64,000 nt of DNA, from positions 310,001-374,000 of the forward strand of contig NZ_OBQD01000002.1 in NCBI RefSeq assembly GCF_900220975.1, read 5' to 3'. The notes below the pieces were generated by a model, which did not search any database, was not told the origin of the DNA, and saw only the letters and a list, made by a program, of their open reading frames with translations. This DNA is from Rhizobium subbaraonis (GTDB lineage: Bacteria; Pseudomonadota; Alphaproteobacteria; Rhizobiales; Rhizobiaceae). This document shows, in pieces, positions 1 through 8,646 of this stretch. The position numbers were made by a program, and so were the translations under genes. The first letter of the stretch is position 1; every line of letters starts with the position of its first letter.

Positions 1-1409
1 CCGAGATCGCCTCCGGCAATGCGCCGGTCTACGGTATTAACACCGGATTCGGTAAGCTCGCCTCGATCAAGATCGACAGCGCCGATCTCGCCGCCCTGCA
101 ACGCAACCTGATCCTGTCGCATTGCTGCGGGCTAGGTGCGCCGCTGCCGGAAAACGTCGTGCGCCTGATCATGGCGCTGAAGCTCATTTCTCTCGGCCGC
201 GGCGCTTCCGGCGTCCGCATAGATCTTATCCGGCTCATCGAGGGGATGCTCGAGAGGGGCGTCATCCCTGTCATCCCGGAAAAGGGATCGGTCGGCGCTT
301 CGGGCGACCTTGCGCCACTGGCGCATATGTCGGCGACGATGATGGGCGAAGGCGAGGCCTTCTTCGATGGCGAGCGTATGGCCTCCCGCCAGGCCCTGGA
401 CCAGGCCGGGTTGGTGCCGGTGGTGCTGGCAGCCAAGGAAGGGCTCGCACTGATCAACGGCACGCAAACCTCGACGGCGCTGGCGCTCGCCGGCCTGTTC
501 CGCGCCCATCGCGCAGCCCAGACGGCGCTGGTCACCGGTGCTCTGTCCACCGATGCGGCCATGGGTTCGTCTGCGCCCTTCCATCCCGACATTCATGCCC
601 TGCGCGGCCACCGGGGCCAAATCGACGCTGGCGCAGCCCTGCGCCGGTTGCTCGAAGGCTCTGAGATCCGCGAAAGCCATATCGAGGGCGACGAACGGGT
701 ACAGGACCCCTATTGCATCCGGTGCCAGCCGCAAGTCGACGGCGCCTGCCTCGATCTTCTGCGCTCGGTCGCCCGGACACTGGAAATCGAAGCCAATGCG
801 GTTACTGACAATCCGCTCGTGCTCTCCGACAATGAGGTCGTTTCGGGCGGCAATTTCCATGCGGAGCCAGTGGCGTTCGCCGCCGACCAGATGGCGCTCG
901 CCATATGCGAGATCGGCGCAATCGCGCAGCGGCGTATCGCCCTTCTCGTCGATCCCGCCCTTTCCTATGGCCTGCCGGCATTTCTGTCGAAGAAGCCGGG
1001 CCTGAACTCGGGTCTGATGATCGCCGAAGTCACCTCGGCAGCCCTGATGAGCGAAAACAAGCAGATGTCGCATCCGGCCTCGGTCGATTCGACGCCGACC
1101 TCCGCCAATCAGGAAGACCACGTGTCGATGGCCTGCCACGGTGCGCGCCGCATTCTGGCCATGACGGAAAACCTGTTCGGTATTCTCGGCATCGAGGCGC
1201 TGGCGGCCGTGCAGGGCGTCGAGCTGCGCGGGCCGCTCAAGACCAGCCCGGAGCTGGAGAAGGCCGTCGCGGTGATGCGTTCGGCGGTCCCCACGCTCGA
1301 AGGGGACCGCTATATGGCGCCGGACCTGGCCGCCGCGACCAATCTCGTTGCATCCGGCGCGCTCGCCGCCTCCATTTCCGACGGCATCCTGCCGGTACTG
1401 GAGGGTTGA
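1..1409 (+). CDS. hutH: Histidine ammonia-lyase, 5' end cut by window
   Basis: First enzyme of histidine degradation: it removes ammonia from L-histidine to give urocanate in the cytoplasm. The reading frame is open from base 3, and about 468 residues are present against roughly 510 in the family, so only some 40 N-terminal residues lie outside the window. The [10 protein letters not shown] block near the start and the [15 protein letters not shown] block are hallmark sequences. The Ala-Ser-Gly triad that cyclises to the MIO cofactor is encoded at 297-305. The stop is followed 4 bases later by hutG, so the genes are almost certainly cotranscribed. Aromatic ammonia-lyases share the fold, but the hutG-hutU-hutD context settles the call. 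Confidence 0.96.
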   Translation, partial: EIASGNAPVYGINTGFGKLASIKIDSADLAALQRNLILSHCCGLGAPLPENVVRLIMALKLISLGRGASGVRIDLIRLIEGMLERGVIPVIPEKGSVGASGDLAPLAHMSATMMGEGEAFFDGERMASRQALDQAGLVPVVLAAKEGLALINGTQTSTALALAGLFRAHRAAQTALVTGALSTDAAMGSSAPFHPDIHALRGHRGQIDAGAALRRLLEGSEIRESHIEGDERVQDPYCIRCQPQVDGACLDLLRSVARTLEIEANAVTDNPLVLSDNEVVSGGNFHAEPVAFAADQMALAICEIGAIAQRRIALLVDPALSYGLPAFLSKKPGLNSGLMIAEVTSAALMSENKQMSHPASVDSTPTSANQEDHVSMACHGARRILAMTENLFGILGIEALAAVQGVELRGPLKTSPELEKAVAVMRSAVPTLEGDRYMAPDLAAATNLVASGALAASISDGILPVLEG

Positions 1410-1413
1410 GGGA

Positions 1414-2214
1414 ATGGAGAGCTTCGAGGTCAAACAGGGCACGTCACCGGTCATTCTCGGACTGCCGCATACCGGAACGCAGGTCCCGCCGGACATCTGG
1501 GAGCGCCTGAACGACAACGGGCGGGTACTGGCCGATACCGACTGGCATATTCACGAGCTTTACGACGGCCTGCTTGCCGACGTGACAACGGTTCGGGCGA
1601 CGTTTCATCGCTACGTCATCGATGCGAACCGGGACCCGTCGGGCGCCAGTCTCTACCCGGGCCAGAACACGACCGGCCTTGTGCCGGAGACGGATTTCGA
1701 CGGCAAGCCGATCTGGAGGGATGGCGCCGAGCCTACGATGGAGGATATCGCCGCACGGACCGCGGCCTTCCACGCCCCCTATCACACAGCGCTCGCGGCG
1801 GAGATCGAACGGGTCAGGGCGATCCACGGCATAGCCATTCTCTACGACTGCCATTCCATCCGCTCGCACATACCCTTCCTCTTCGAGGGCAGGCTTGCCG
1901 ATTTCAATATCGGCACCGACAAGGGCGCAACCTGTGATCCGGCGATCGAGCGCGCCGCCGTCGAGGTCACGGCGGCTGCAAGCGGCTACACGAGCGTTCT
2001 CAACGGCCGCTTCAAGGGCGGCTGGACGACCCGGCACTACGGGCGACCGGAACTGGGCGTTCATGCCATTCAGATGGAGCTGGCGCAATCCACCCATCTT
2101 TCGACCGAGGCACCGCCTTTCGCTTACGAAGCGAACAAGGCTGCGCGCCTGCGCATCCATCTCAAGGACATCCTTTCCGGTATCGAGCGCCTGGCGCCCG
2201 AACTTGCGAAATAA
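1414..2214 (+). CDS. hutG: N-formylglutamate deformylase
   Basis: Hydrolyses N-formyl-L-glutamate to glutamate and formate, the last step of the five-step histidine route in which formiminoglutamate is first deaminated. The start at 1414 is chosen because MESFEV begins just after hutH stops and sits behind a GAGG-like site; the longer open frame only covers hutH sequence. The 266 residues carry the family motifs GLPHTGT near residue 18, DCHS near residue 145, and a GRFKGGWTTRHYG block near residue 195. Length fits the N-formylglutamate amidohydrolase family. The formiminoglutamate deiminase (hutF) that this route needs is not in the window and may lie upstream. Confidence 0.93.
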   Translation: MESFEVKQGTSPVILGLPHTGTQVPPDIWERLNDNGRVLADTDWHIHELYDGLLADVTTVRATFHRYVIDANRDPSGASLYPGQNTTGLVPETDFDGKPIWRDGAEPTMEDIAARTAAFHAPYHTALAAEIERVRAIHGIAILYDCHSIRSHIPFLFEGRLADFNIGTDKGATCDPAIERAAVEVTAAASGYTSVLNGRFKGGWTTRHYGRPELGVHAIQMELAQSTHLSTEAPPFAYEANKAARLRIHLKDILSGIERLAPELAK

Positions 2215-2232
2215 TTTCTGGAGCAAGACGTC

Positions 2233-3918
2233 ATGACGAACCCACGCCACAATATCCGCGACGTTCGCGCACCGCGCGGAAACGAGCTCAACGCAAAGAG
2301 CTGGATGACCGAAGCGCCGCTGCGCATGCTGATGAACAATCTTGATCCGGATGTCGCCGAGAACCCGCATGAGCTGGTCGTCTATGGCGGGATCGGCCGC
2401 GCCGCCCGCACCTGGGAGGATTTCGACCGCATCGTCGCGACCCTGAAGACGTTGACCGAGGAGGAGACGCTTCTCGTCCAGTCCGGCAAACCGGTCGGCG
2501 TGTTCCGGACGCACAAGGATGCGCCGCGCGTTCTCATCGCCAATTCCAACCTCGTGCCGCACTGGGCCACCTGGGACCATTTCAACGAATTGGACAAGAA
2601 GGGGCTGGCCATGTACGGCCAGATGACTGCCGGTTCGTGGATCTACATCGGCACGCAGGGCATCGTGCAGGGCACGTACGAGACCTTCGTCGAGGCGGGC
2701 CGCCAGCACTACAATGGCGATCTCAAGGGCAAGTGGATCCTCACCGGCGGCCTCGGGGGCATGGGTGGCGCCCAGCCGCTCGCCGCTGTGATGGCCGGCG
2801 CCTGCTGCCTGGCCGTCGAGTGCGACGAGACACGCATCGATTTCCGCCTGCGCACCCGCTACGTCGATGAAAAGGCGAAGACGCTCGACGAGGCGCTGGC
2901 CCTGATAGACAAGTGGACGATGGCCGGCGAGGCCAAATCCGTCGGCCTGCTCGGTAACGCCGCGGAAATCTTCCCGCAACTGGTCGAACGCATGAAGGCT
3001 GGCGGGCCGCGTCCTGACATCGTGACCGACCAGACCTCCGCGCACGATCCACGCAACGGCTATCTGCCGATCGGCTGGACGGTCGAAGAGGCAAAGGCCA
3101 AGCGCGAAAGCGATCCCAAGGCTGTCGAGGCGGCCGCCCGCACCTCAATGAAGAGGCATGTCGAGGCCATGGTCGCCTTCTGGGATGCCGGCGTGCCCAC
3201 GCTCGACTACGGCAACAACATCCGCCAGGTGGCGAAGGACGAGGGCCTGGAAAACGCGTTCGCCTTCCCGGGCTTCGTGCCGGCCTATATCCGCCCGCTG
3301 TTCTGCCGCGGCATCGGTCCCTTCCGCTGGGCCGCCCTTTCAGGCGATCCGCAGGACATCTACAAGACCGATGCCAAGGTGAAGGAACTGCTGCCGGACA
3401 ACAAGCACCTGCACAATTGGCTGGACATGGCACGAGAGCGGATTTCCTTCCAGGGTCTGCCGGCGCGCATCTGCTGGGTCGGCCTCGGCGACCGCCACCG
3501 CCTGGCGCTGGCCTTCAACGACATGGTCAAGAGCGGGGAGCTTTCGGCCCCGATCGTCATCGGCCGCGACCACCTCGATTCGGGTTCCGTCGCCTCGCCC
3601 AACCGCGAAACGGAAGCGATGAAGGACGGCTCGGATGCCGTATCCGACTGGCCGCTGCTGAACGCCCTGCTCAACACCGCCTCGGGCGCCACTTGGGTTT
3701 CGCTCCATCATGGCGGCGGCGTCGGTATGGGCTTTTCCCAGCACTCCGGCGTCGTGATCTGCGCCGACGGCAGCGACGATGCGGCCAGGCGCCTGGAGCG
3801 CGTGTTGTGGAACGACCCGGCGACCGGCGTCATGCGCCACGCCGATGCCGGCTACGATATCGCGCTTGACTGCGCCAGGGACAAGGGTCTCCACCTGCCG
3901 GGCATCCTCGGCAACTGA
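2233..3918 (+). CDS. hutU: Urocanate hydratase
   Basis: Converts urocanate to 4-imidazolone-5-propionate using tightly bound NAD+. The 561-residue product has the typical length. It shows the opening block [16 protein letters not shown], the NAD-binding glycine stretch [10 protein letters not shown] near residues 170-180, and the [15 protein letters not shown] block near residue 495, all characteristic of urocanases. It starts 18 bases after hutG and continues the same operon. Order here is H-G-U-D. The imidazolonepropionase (hutI) needed downstream of this step is not in the window. No frameshift or missing block was seen. Confidence 0.97.
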   Translation: MTNPRHNIRDVRAPRGNELNAKSWMTEAPLRMLMNNLDPDVAENPHELVVYGGIGRAARTWEDFDRIVATLKTLTEEETLLVQSGKPVGVFRTHKDAPRVLIANSNLVPHWATWDHFNELDKKGLAMYGQMTAGSWIYIGTQGIVQGTYETFVEAGRQHYNGDLKGKWILTGGLGGMGGAQPLAAVMAGACCLAVECDETRIDFRLRTRYVDEKAKTLDEALALIDKWTMAGEAKSVGLLGNAAEIFPQLVERMKAGGPRPDIVTDQTSAHDPRNGYLPIGWTVEEAKAKRESDPKAVEAAARTSMKRHVEAMVAFWDAGVPTLDYGNNIRQVAKDEGLENAFAFPGFVPAYIRPLFCRGIGPFRWAALSGDPQDIYKTDAKVKELLPDNKHLHNWLDMARERISFQGLPARICWVGLGDRHRLALAFNDMVKSGELSAPIVIGRDHLDSGSVASPNRETEAMKDGSDAVSDWPLLNALLNTASGATWVSLHHGGGVGMGFSQHSGVVICADGSDDAARRLERVLWNDPATGVMRHADAGYDIALDCARDKGLHLPGILGN

Positions 3919-3932
3919 TGAGCGAGCACGAA

Positions 3933-3952
3933 GGCCCTCCAGCCGGAGGGCC
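3933..3952 (+). other. Inverted repeat in the hutU-hutD gap
   Basis: Eight-base arms GGCCCTCC and GGAGGGCC flank a 4-base loop (AGCC), 14 bases after the hutU stop. No T-tract follows, so this may be an mRNA-stabilising or attenuating hairpin rather than an intrinsic terminator. hutD starts 20 bases later with its own GGAGGAG ribosome site. Confidence 0.4.
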
Positions 3953-3972
3953 AGTCCTGACGGAGGAGCCCC

Positions 3973-4545
3973 GTGAAAATTCTGCGCTACGAGGATCAAC
4001 GGGCCACCCCTTGGAAGAACGGGGGCGGCGTGACACGCGAAATCGCGGTCTACTCGGACCCCGCCGTCCATCCGGAGTTCCTTTGGCGCGTCAGCATGGC
4101 AACCGTGAACGAGCCCGGCCCGTTCTCGCGATTTGAGGGCGTCGATCGCACGATTGCGGTTCTCAAGGGGGCCGGTATCGTCCTGCACGCGGCCGATGGC
4201 GACACGCTGCTGACCCGCGAGGCAGGTCCTCATTCGTTCGATGGCGAAGCGGACGTCACGGCGTCGATCGTCAGCGGCGAAACGACCGATCTTAACGTCA
4301 TGACCCGGCGGGGACAGTTCGAACACCGGATCGAACAGCTGGTCTTCGACCGATCGATCGCGATTGACGGCGAGACGGACGAGACGCTGATCGTCTTCAA
4401 CAACAATGCCACGGCCACACTGGCGGAACGGCGTTTCGCGGGCCATGCGCTCGACGGGATTGGCGACATCCCGCGGGGCGCCCGGGTGTATTTGACGCCG
4501 GAGGACCGCGGGGAAGTCTACGTCATACGGATCAAGCGACGTTGA
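3973..4545 (+). CDS. hutD: HutD family protein
   Basis: Member of the HutD family, small cupin-like proteins encoded in histidine operons and thought to limit flux or sense a pathway intermediate; no enzyme activity is established for the family. The product has 190 residues and starts with GTG at 3973 behind a clear GGAGGAG site. The N-terminal MKILRYEDQRATPWKNGGGVT is the family signature (the TPWKNGGG core). The rest is rich in short beta-type segments, as expected for a double cupin. It is the last gene of the block; the next gene belongs to a toxin-antitoxin pair with its own promoter. Confidence 0.88.
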   Translation: MKILRYEDQRATPWKNGGGVTREIAVYSDPAVHPEFLWRVSMATVNEPGPFSRFEGVDRTIAVLKGAGIVLHAADGDTLLTREAGPHSFDGEADVTASIVSGETTDLNVMTRRGQFEHRIEQLVFDRSIAIDGETDETLIVFNNNATATLAERRFAGHALDGIGDIPRGARVYLTPEDRGEVYVIRIKRR

Positions 4546-4687
4546 CAGCGGCCGAGCCGCGATCCTTTCTTGGGAAAACTGGGTGCGCGGTAGCATTTCG
4601 AGCAAAGCGTGCCACCATGGCCGCTGCAGCCATGTTCTCCCCGCGAACCGATCATCCGACCCCTCTCCATATTGAATGCCGCACCAA

Positions 4688-4716
4688 TTGACGCTACATT
4701 GCGTCTGAATTAAAGA
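4688..4716 (+). promoter_or_regulatory. Promoter and probable autoregulatory operator of the Xre/RES pair
   Basis: A TTGACG box (4688-4693) is separated by 17 bases from TAAAGA (4711-4716), a reasonable sigma-70 arrangement. Between the boxes lies a perfect inverted repeat, GACGC-6-GCGTC (4690-4705). An operator lying inside the promoter is what one expects for an Xre antitoxin that represses its own operon. An AGGAG ribosome site follows at 4723-4727, six bases before the antitoxin ATG. Confidence 0.55.
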
Positions 4717-4733
4717 CATTGCAGGAGCAACGG

Positions 4734-5084
4734 ATGGGACTCGCCCAGTATGCGGACAACGGTTTGTTCGCTCCGCGCAAGATCGCGGAAGCCTTTCGCA
4801 CCACAAGCGAAGAGGTCGCGCGCACGGCAGGCCTTGGCAGGGATGCCATCCAGCGCAAGGACCGGGTGAAGTCTGACCGGACCCAGCGACGCCTGCGCGA
4901 GATGATCGAGATCGTCAACAAGGTCGAGGTCCGCTTCGGCTCGGCCCTCATCGCCTATGCCTGGTATCGCTCCGAGCCCCTGCCCGGATTTTCCGGGCAG
5001 ACGGCCATGCAACTGGTGCAGAGCGGCCGTGCCGACGAGGTGCTGGAATATATCGACGCGGTCGACGCCGGCATCCACGCCTAG
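4734..5084 (+). CDS. Xre/MbcA/ParS-family antitoxin
   Basis: Antitoxin of a type II RES/Xre pair; it should bind and neutralise the RES toxin encoded next and bind the operator upstream. The start at 4734 is preferred over an ATG 15 bases earlier because AGGAG lies 6 bases before it. The 116 residues have a helical N-terminal DNA-binding part and a C-terminal toxin-binding domain of the DUF2384 (MbcA/ParS) type, visible as VEVRFGSALIAYAWYRSEPL followed by GFSGQTAMQLVQSGRADEV (about residues 65-105). The RES gene begins 10 bases after the stop. Confidence 0.87.
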   Translation: MGLAQYADNGLFAPRKIAEAFRTTSEEVARTAGLGRDAIQRKDRVKSDRTQRRLREMIEIVNKVEVRFGSALIAYAWYRSEPLPGFSGQTAMQLVQSGRADEVLEYIDAVDAGIHA

Positions 5085-5094
5085 GATCGCAGCC

Positions 5095-5592
5095 TTGCAC
5101 TACGTCGGAATGCTCTATCGCGCATTGAACCCGGTCTATGCCCGCCAGCCGCTCTCCGGCCGCGGCGCCGCCTTGTATGGCGGCCGGTTCAATGCGAAGG
5201 GCGTGCCCGCGCTGTACACCTCGCTCTCCGTCATGATTGCGCTTCGGGAAGCCAACCAGGTCGGAAATCTCCAGCCGACGACGCTGGTCTCCTACGAGGC
5301 TGACATCGACCACGTGTTCGACAGCCGCGACGAAACTGGGCTTGCAGCGTTCGGCATGGACGCCACGAGCCTCGCCGATACGACATGGCGCGATCAGATG
5401 AGGCATGTCGGCGAAGCCCGTACCCAGAGCTTCGCCCGACGCCTTGCGCAGGAAGGCTTTTTCGGCCTGCTGGTGCGCAGCTATGCCCCAGGCGCCACGA
5501 CCAGCGATCTCAACCTCGTGCTCTGGTCCTGGAGCGACAGCGCCCCGTCGCGCCTGCGTCTCATCGACGACGAGAACCGGCTTTCCCGATAG
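5095..5592 (+). CDS. RES-domain toxin (probable NAD+-consuming)
   Basis: RES toxins characterised elsewhere degrade NAD+ by phosphorolysis or hydrolysis, or ADP-ribosylate a target; which applies here cannot be read from sequence. The product is 165 residues if started at TTG 5095 (AGGA site 6 bases upstream); ATG 5110 is the alternative. Family features are YRALNPVYA near the start, SGRGAALYGGRFNAKG (about 22-37), ALYTSLS, and the ALREANQ glutamate near residue 60. These cover the conserved Arg, Tyr, Glu and Ser positions of the fold, so the toxin looks intact. Its start 10 bases after the antitoxin gene implies coupled expression. Confidence 0.86.
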   Translation: MHYVGMLYRALNPVYARQPLSGRGAALYGGRFNAKGVPALYTSLSVMIALREANQVGNLQPTTLVSYEADIDHVFDSRDETGLAAFGMDATSLADTTWRDQMRHVGEARTQSFARRLAQEGFFGLLVRSYAPGATTSDLNLVLWSWSDSAPSRLRLIDDENRLSR

Positions 5593-5706
5593 CCGGGACT
5601 TGCCAGTGCCCCTCCCCTGACCTTCTGCGCGGCAAGTTCGCGGATGACAGCCGCGCGATGCAACAATATACAGTCAATTTGTACGGCACGACCCAAGGGC
5701 GCAGCA

Positions 5707-7113
5707 ATGACCGACTGGCTTCCCGACCTCACCCGCAGCAGCAGCCCGCGCTACATTGCCATCGCCGATCTCATCGAGATGGACCTGCGCGAGGGCACGC
5801 TTGCAGCCGGTGACCGGCTGCCGCCGCAGCGCGAGCTTGCGCGCCGCCTGAACATCGACTTCACCACGGTTGCGCGCGGTTACGTCGAGGCACGCAATCG
5901 CGGCCTGGTCGATACGCAGGTCGGCCGGGGCACCTTCGTGACCGGGCGCACGCCGCACAAGGGATGGCATGGCGACATCGGCACCTTCGATCCCGATCCT
6001 CGTCGCGCCGCAGCCGCCGACCTTTCGATGAACCTGCCGCCGGAACCGGAAGATCCCGGCTTGCTGGATCGGATGCGCGCGGGACTTGGGGCGGTCGCCG
6101 CCGATCTCGTGCCGCTGCTGCGCTATCAGGAGTTCGGGGGCGGCGCGATGGACAAGGAGGCGGCGGCCCTGTGGCTGACCCGCCGCGGCGTCTCCGCACC
6201 GACTGAGCGAATCTTCATCACACCAGGCGCGCATCCGGCGCTCCTGGCGGTCGTCGGCACGTTGACAAAGCCCGGCGAGACGATCCTGTCGGAACAGATC
6301 ACCTATCCCGGCATCCGCTCCATTGCCGCGCAGTTGCGCCTGCAGATCGCGGGATTGCCAATGGACGAACAAGGCATCTTGCCCGATGCGTTGGAAGCAG
6401 CGTGTCGGGACAAAGCCCCCAAAGCCCTCTATCTTAATCCGACGCTGCAGAACCCGACAACGCTGACGGTGCCCGACGCGCGCCGGGCAGCGATATCCGC
6501 CATTGCGGACCGCTTCGGCATTCCGATCGTGGAAGACGACGCCTATGGTTTCGTGTCCCCCGATGCGCCTCCGCCGCTCGCCGCCTTCGCGCCGCACCTC
6601 ACCTGGCACATTGCCGGGCTGTCCAAGTCCATAGGCGCCGGTCTCCGGCTTGCCTATGTCTTAGCGCCGGCAACGAAGGCGGCTTGGCCCTTCGTCGCCG
6701 CCATGCGCGCCGCCAACGTCATGGCCTCGCCCTTGAACATCGCGCTGTTGACGCGCTGGATCGAGGACGGCACGGCCGACGACCTGCTGCGATTTGTCCG
6801 GACCGAAGCCGCTCACCGGCAGGAAATTGCAGCCAGCCTGCTGGTGGCAGAAACATATCGCGCCTCCCCCCAAAGCTTCAATATCTGGCTGACGCTGAGA
6901 AATGGCTGGAACCGGTCGAACTTCACCGCACACATGCGCTCGTCCGGCCTTGGTGTCGTGTCGAGCGACGCCTTCACGGTCGAAGGCCCCGCGCCGGAAA
7001 CAGTTCGCGTGTGCCTGGGCGGGCCGATCGGCCGCGACCGCCTCGCCAGTTCGCTCGGGTTCATGTCCCATGCGCTTGCGGGACCGCCGGAGATGACCGG
7101 ATCGTTCTTCTGA
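5707..7113 (+). CDS. MocR-type GntR regulator with aminotransferase-like domain
   Basis: Transcription factor with a winged-helix GntR domain (about residues 11-80, including RLPPQRELARRLNIDFTTVA) fused to a fold-type I PLP domain. The expected PLP-binding lysine is K307 in HIAGLSKSIGAGLR. Start 5707 (MTDWLP) is preferred because the 21 extra residues upstream look non-coding. Length, 468 residues, is normal for MocR proteins, which usually sense an amine or vitamin B6 compound and control a neighbouring gene. No PLP-biosynthetic or aminotransferase gene is adjacent, so the target is unknown; the DUF983 gene downstream is one possibility. Confidence 0.88.
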   Translation: MTDWLPDLTRSSSPRYIAIADLIEMDLREGTLAAGDRLPPQRELARRLNIDFTTVARGYVEARNRGLVDTQVGRGTFVTGRTPHKGWHGDIGTFDPDPRRAAAADLSMNLPPEPEDPGLLDRMRAGLGAVAADLVPLLRYQEFGGGAMDKEAAALWLTRRGVSAPTERIFITPGAHPALLAVVGTLTKPGETILSEQITYPGIRSIAAQLRLQIAGLPMDEQGILPDALEAACRDKAPKALYLNPTLQNPTTLTVPDARRAAISAIADRFGIPIVEDDAYGFVSPDAPPPLAAFAPHLTWHIAGLSKSIGAGLRLAYVLAPATKAAWPFVAAMRAANVMASPLNIALLTRWIEDGTADDLLRFVRTEAAHRQEIAASLLVAETYRASPQSFNIWLTLRNGWNRSNFTAHMRSSGLGVVSSDAFTVEGPAPETVRVCLGGPIGRDRLASSLGFMSHALAGPPEMTGSFF

Positions 7114-7160
7114 CCCGACGGACTTAGCCCGCCACCGGTCACGCTGCGACATTATCGCAG

Positions 7161-7199
7161 ATTTGAATGCATTCATTATATGTTAGTATGCATTCAAAT
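7161..7199 (+). promoter_or_regulatory. Perfect 12-bp inverted repeat before the DUF983 gene
   Basis: Arms ATTTGAATGCAT (7161-7172) and ATGCATTCAAAT (7188-7199) are exact reverse complements with a 15-base AT-rich spacer. The left half also contains the self-palindrome GAATGCATTC. The repeat lies 20 bases before the DUF983 start and has no T-run on the far side, so an operator for a dimeric regulator is more likely than a terminator. The MocR protein encoded upstream is a candidate binder, by proximity only. Confidence 0.5.
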
Positions 7200-7218
7200 T
7201 TGACGGAGACATACGATC

Positions 7219-7605
7219 ATGTCCATGCAATATCCCGCCCTGCCGCCGATGCAAACCGGCGTTCGTGGCCGTTGTCCGCGTTGCGGGGAAGGCCATCTGT
7301 TCGACGGCTTTTTGACGTTGCGTCCCTCCTGCGAGGCCTGCGGGCTCGACTATTCCTTCGCCGACCCGGCCGACGGGCCGGCGTTCTTCGTGATCTGCTT
7401 TGCCTGTGTTCCCAGCGTGCTGCTCGGCGTGTGGCTGGAGGTCACCTTCTCGCCAGCCCTTTGGGTGCACTTGCTGGTCACTGCGCCATTCATGCTTCTG
7501 ACCTGCATTCCGCCCCTGCGGCCGCTGAAGGGCTGGCTCGTTGCCAGCCAGTATTTCTACAAGGCAGAGGAGGGCAAGCTCGCACGGCGGGAGAGTGCCG
7601 GCTAA
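7219..7605 (+). CDS. DUF983 family small membrane protein
   Basis: Protein of unknown function, 128 residues. The N-terminal part has two CxxC pairs (C19/C22 and C38/C41), which probably form a zinc ribbon. Two hydrophobic spans, about residues 55-76 and 80-100, suggest two membrane helices. Length and layout match the DUF983 family, which is common in alphaproteobacteria. It is preceded by a strong inverted repeat and faces oxyR tail to tail with 13 bases between the stops. A GCCGGC-7-GCCGGC hairpin spans its stop codon (7597-7615) and may help terminate transcription. Confidence 0.85.
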   Translation: MSMQYPALPPMQTGVRGRCPRCGEGHLFDGFLTLRPSCEACGLDYSFADPADGPAFFVICFACVPSVLLGVWLEVTFSPALWVHLLVTAPFMLLTCIPPLRPLKGWLVASQYFYKAEEGKLARRESAG

Positions 7606-7618
7606 ACCTGCCGGCGTT

Positions 7619-8533
7619 TCAGGTGGGGTTGTGCTCACCATCAGAAAGAAGCTCTGCGGAAACATCGCGGAGCAGCGCCGCCATCTGCTTCAGGAAATGG
7701 CTCATCGCCGAGCTGCGGCGCCAGCATAGCGCCAGACGCCGGCTCGGCGCCGGATCGCTGAACCGCAACAGGCTTATCTGCGCCGACGCGGGGCTGCGGG
7801 TGGCGAGCTCGGGAAGCAAAGTCATCCCCACCTCCGCCCCGACCATCTGGCGCAATGTCTCAAGGCTGGTAGCGCGGAACGACGCCCGCTCGGCTGCACC
7901 CGAGACGCGGCACACGTCGAGCGCCTGGTCCCGCAGGCAATGCCCCTCCTCCAGCAGCATCAGGTCGTAGCCGCCGAGTTCGTTCAGCGCGAGCGTATCG
8001 CGGCGCGCCAACGCGTGCCTCGCCGGCACGGCCAGCAGGAATTGTTCCTCGAACAGAAACTCCACCTGCAGCCGCTCATCCTCGAGCGGCAGCGCCAACA
8101 CGGCCGCGTCGAGCTTGCCTTCGCGCAGGCGCGCAAGCAGGTTCTCGCTCTTCTCCTCCAGAAGGAGGAGTTCGAGCTGCGGATAGCGCTCCCGCAGGCG
8201 GGGCACGACGTGCGGCAGCAGATAGGGCCCGAGCGTCGGGAAGATTCCGAGCCGAAGCGATCCCATCTCCGGGTTGCGGCAGCTCAGTGCTGCCCGCCGC
8301 ATTTCCTCGACCTCCCCCATGATGCACCGCGCCCGCGCCACGGCATCGCGGCCGAACGGGGTCAGCATGACCGAACGCGGGGTGCGTTCGATCAACGCCG
8401 CTCCGAGATGGTCCTCCAGCTTGCGGATCTGCGTCGAAAGCGTCGGCTGGCTGACCCGGCAGACCTCGGCCGCCCGGCCGAAATGCCGGTGGTCGGCAAG
8501 GGCGATGAGATATTCCAGCTCGCGCAGGGTCAT
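7619..8533 (-). CDS. oxyR: Hydrogen peroxide-sensing regulator OxyR
   Basis: LysR-type activator that switches on peroxide defence genes when an intramolecular disulfide forms. With the start at 8533 (MTLRELEYL) the product has 304 residues. The N-terminal winged helix includes FGRAAEVCRVSQPTLSTQIR. The two redox cysteines fall at C199 (GHC) and C208, exactly the numbering of the Escherichia coli protein, so the sensor is intact. The gene lies downstream of ahpC and ahpF on the same strand, and a canonical OxyR site is found upstream of ahpC. Feedback control of its own operon is therefore likely. Confidence 0.93.
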   Translation of the reverse strand: MTLRELEYLIALADHRHFGRAAEVCRVSQPTLSTQIRKLEDHLGAALIERTPRSVMLTPFGRDAVARARCIMGEVEEMRRAALSCRNPEMGSLRLGIFPTLGPYLLPHVVPRLRERYPQLELLLLEEKSENLLARLREGKLDAAVLALPLEDERLQVEFLFEEQFLLAVPARHALARRDTLALNELGGYDLMLLEEGHCLRDQALDVCRVSGAAERASFRATSLETLRQMVGAEVGMTLLPELATRSPASAQISLLRFSDPAPSRRLALCWRRSSAMSHFLKQMAALLRDVSAELLSDGEHNPT

Positions 8534-8646
8534 GGCAGCATCATTCCTTCGCACGCAGGCGCGCCCGCAGGATCCGGTCCGGCGGGCGCCGAGCGCGACC
8601 GTTCATACAGCTAAGCGCCGCGTCCAAGGGTTGGCGCGCCGATCGA

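Noticed and set aside
1444-3045. A 533-codon open frame opposite hutG and hutU
   Set aside because: It is the antisense of two certain genes in GC-rich DNA and shows no domain or ribosome site.
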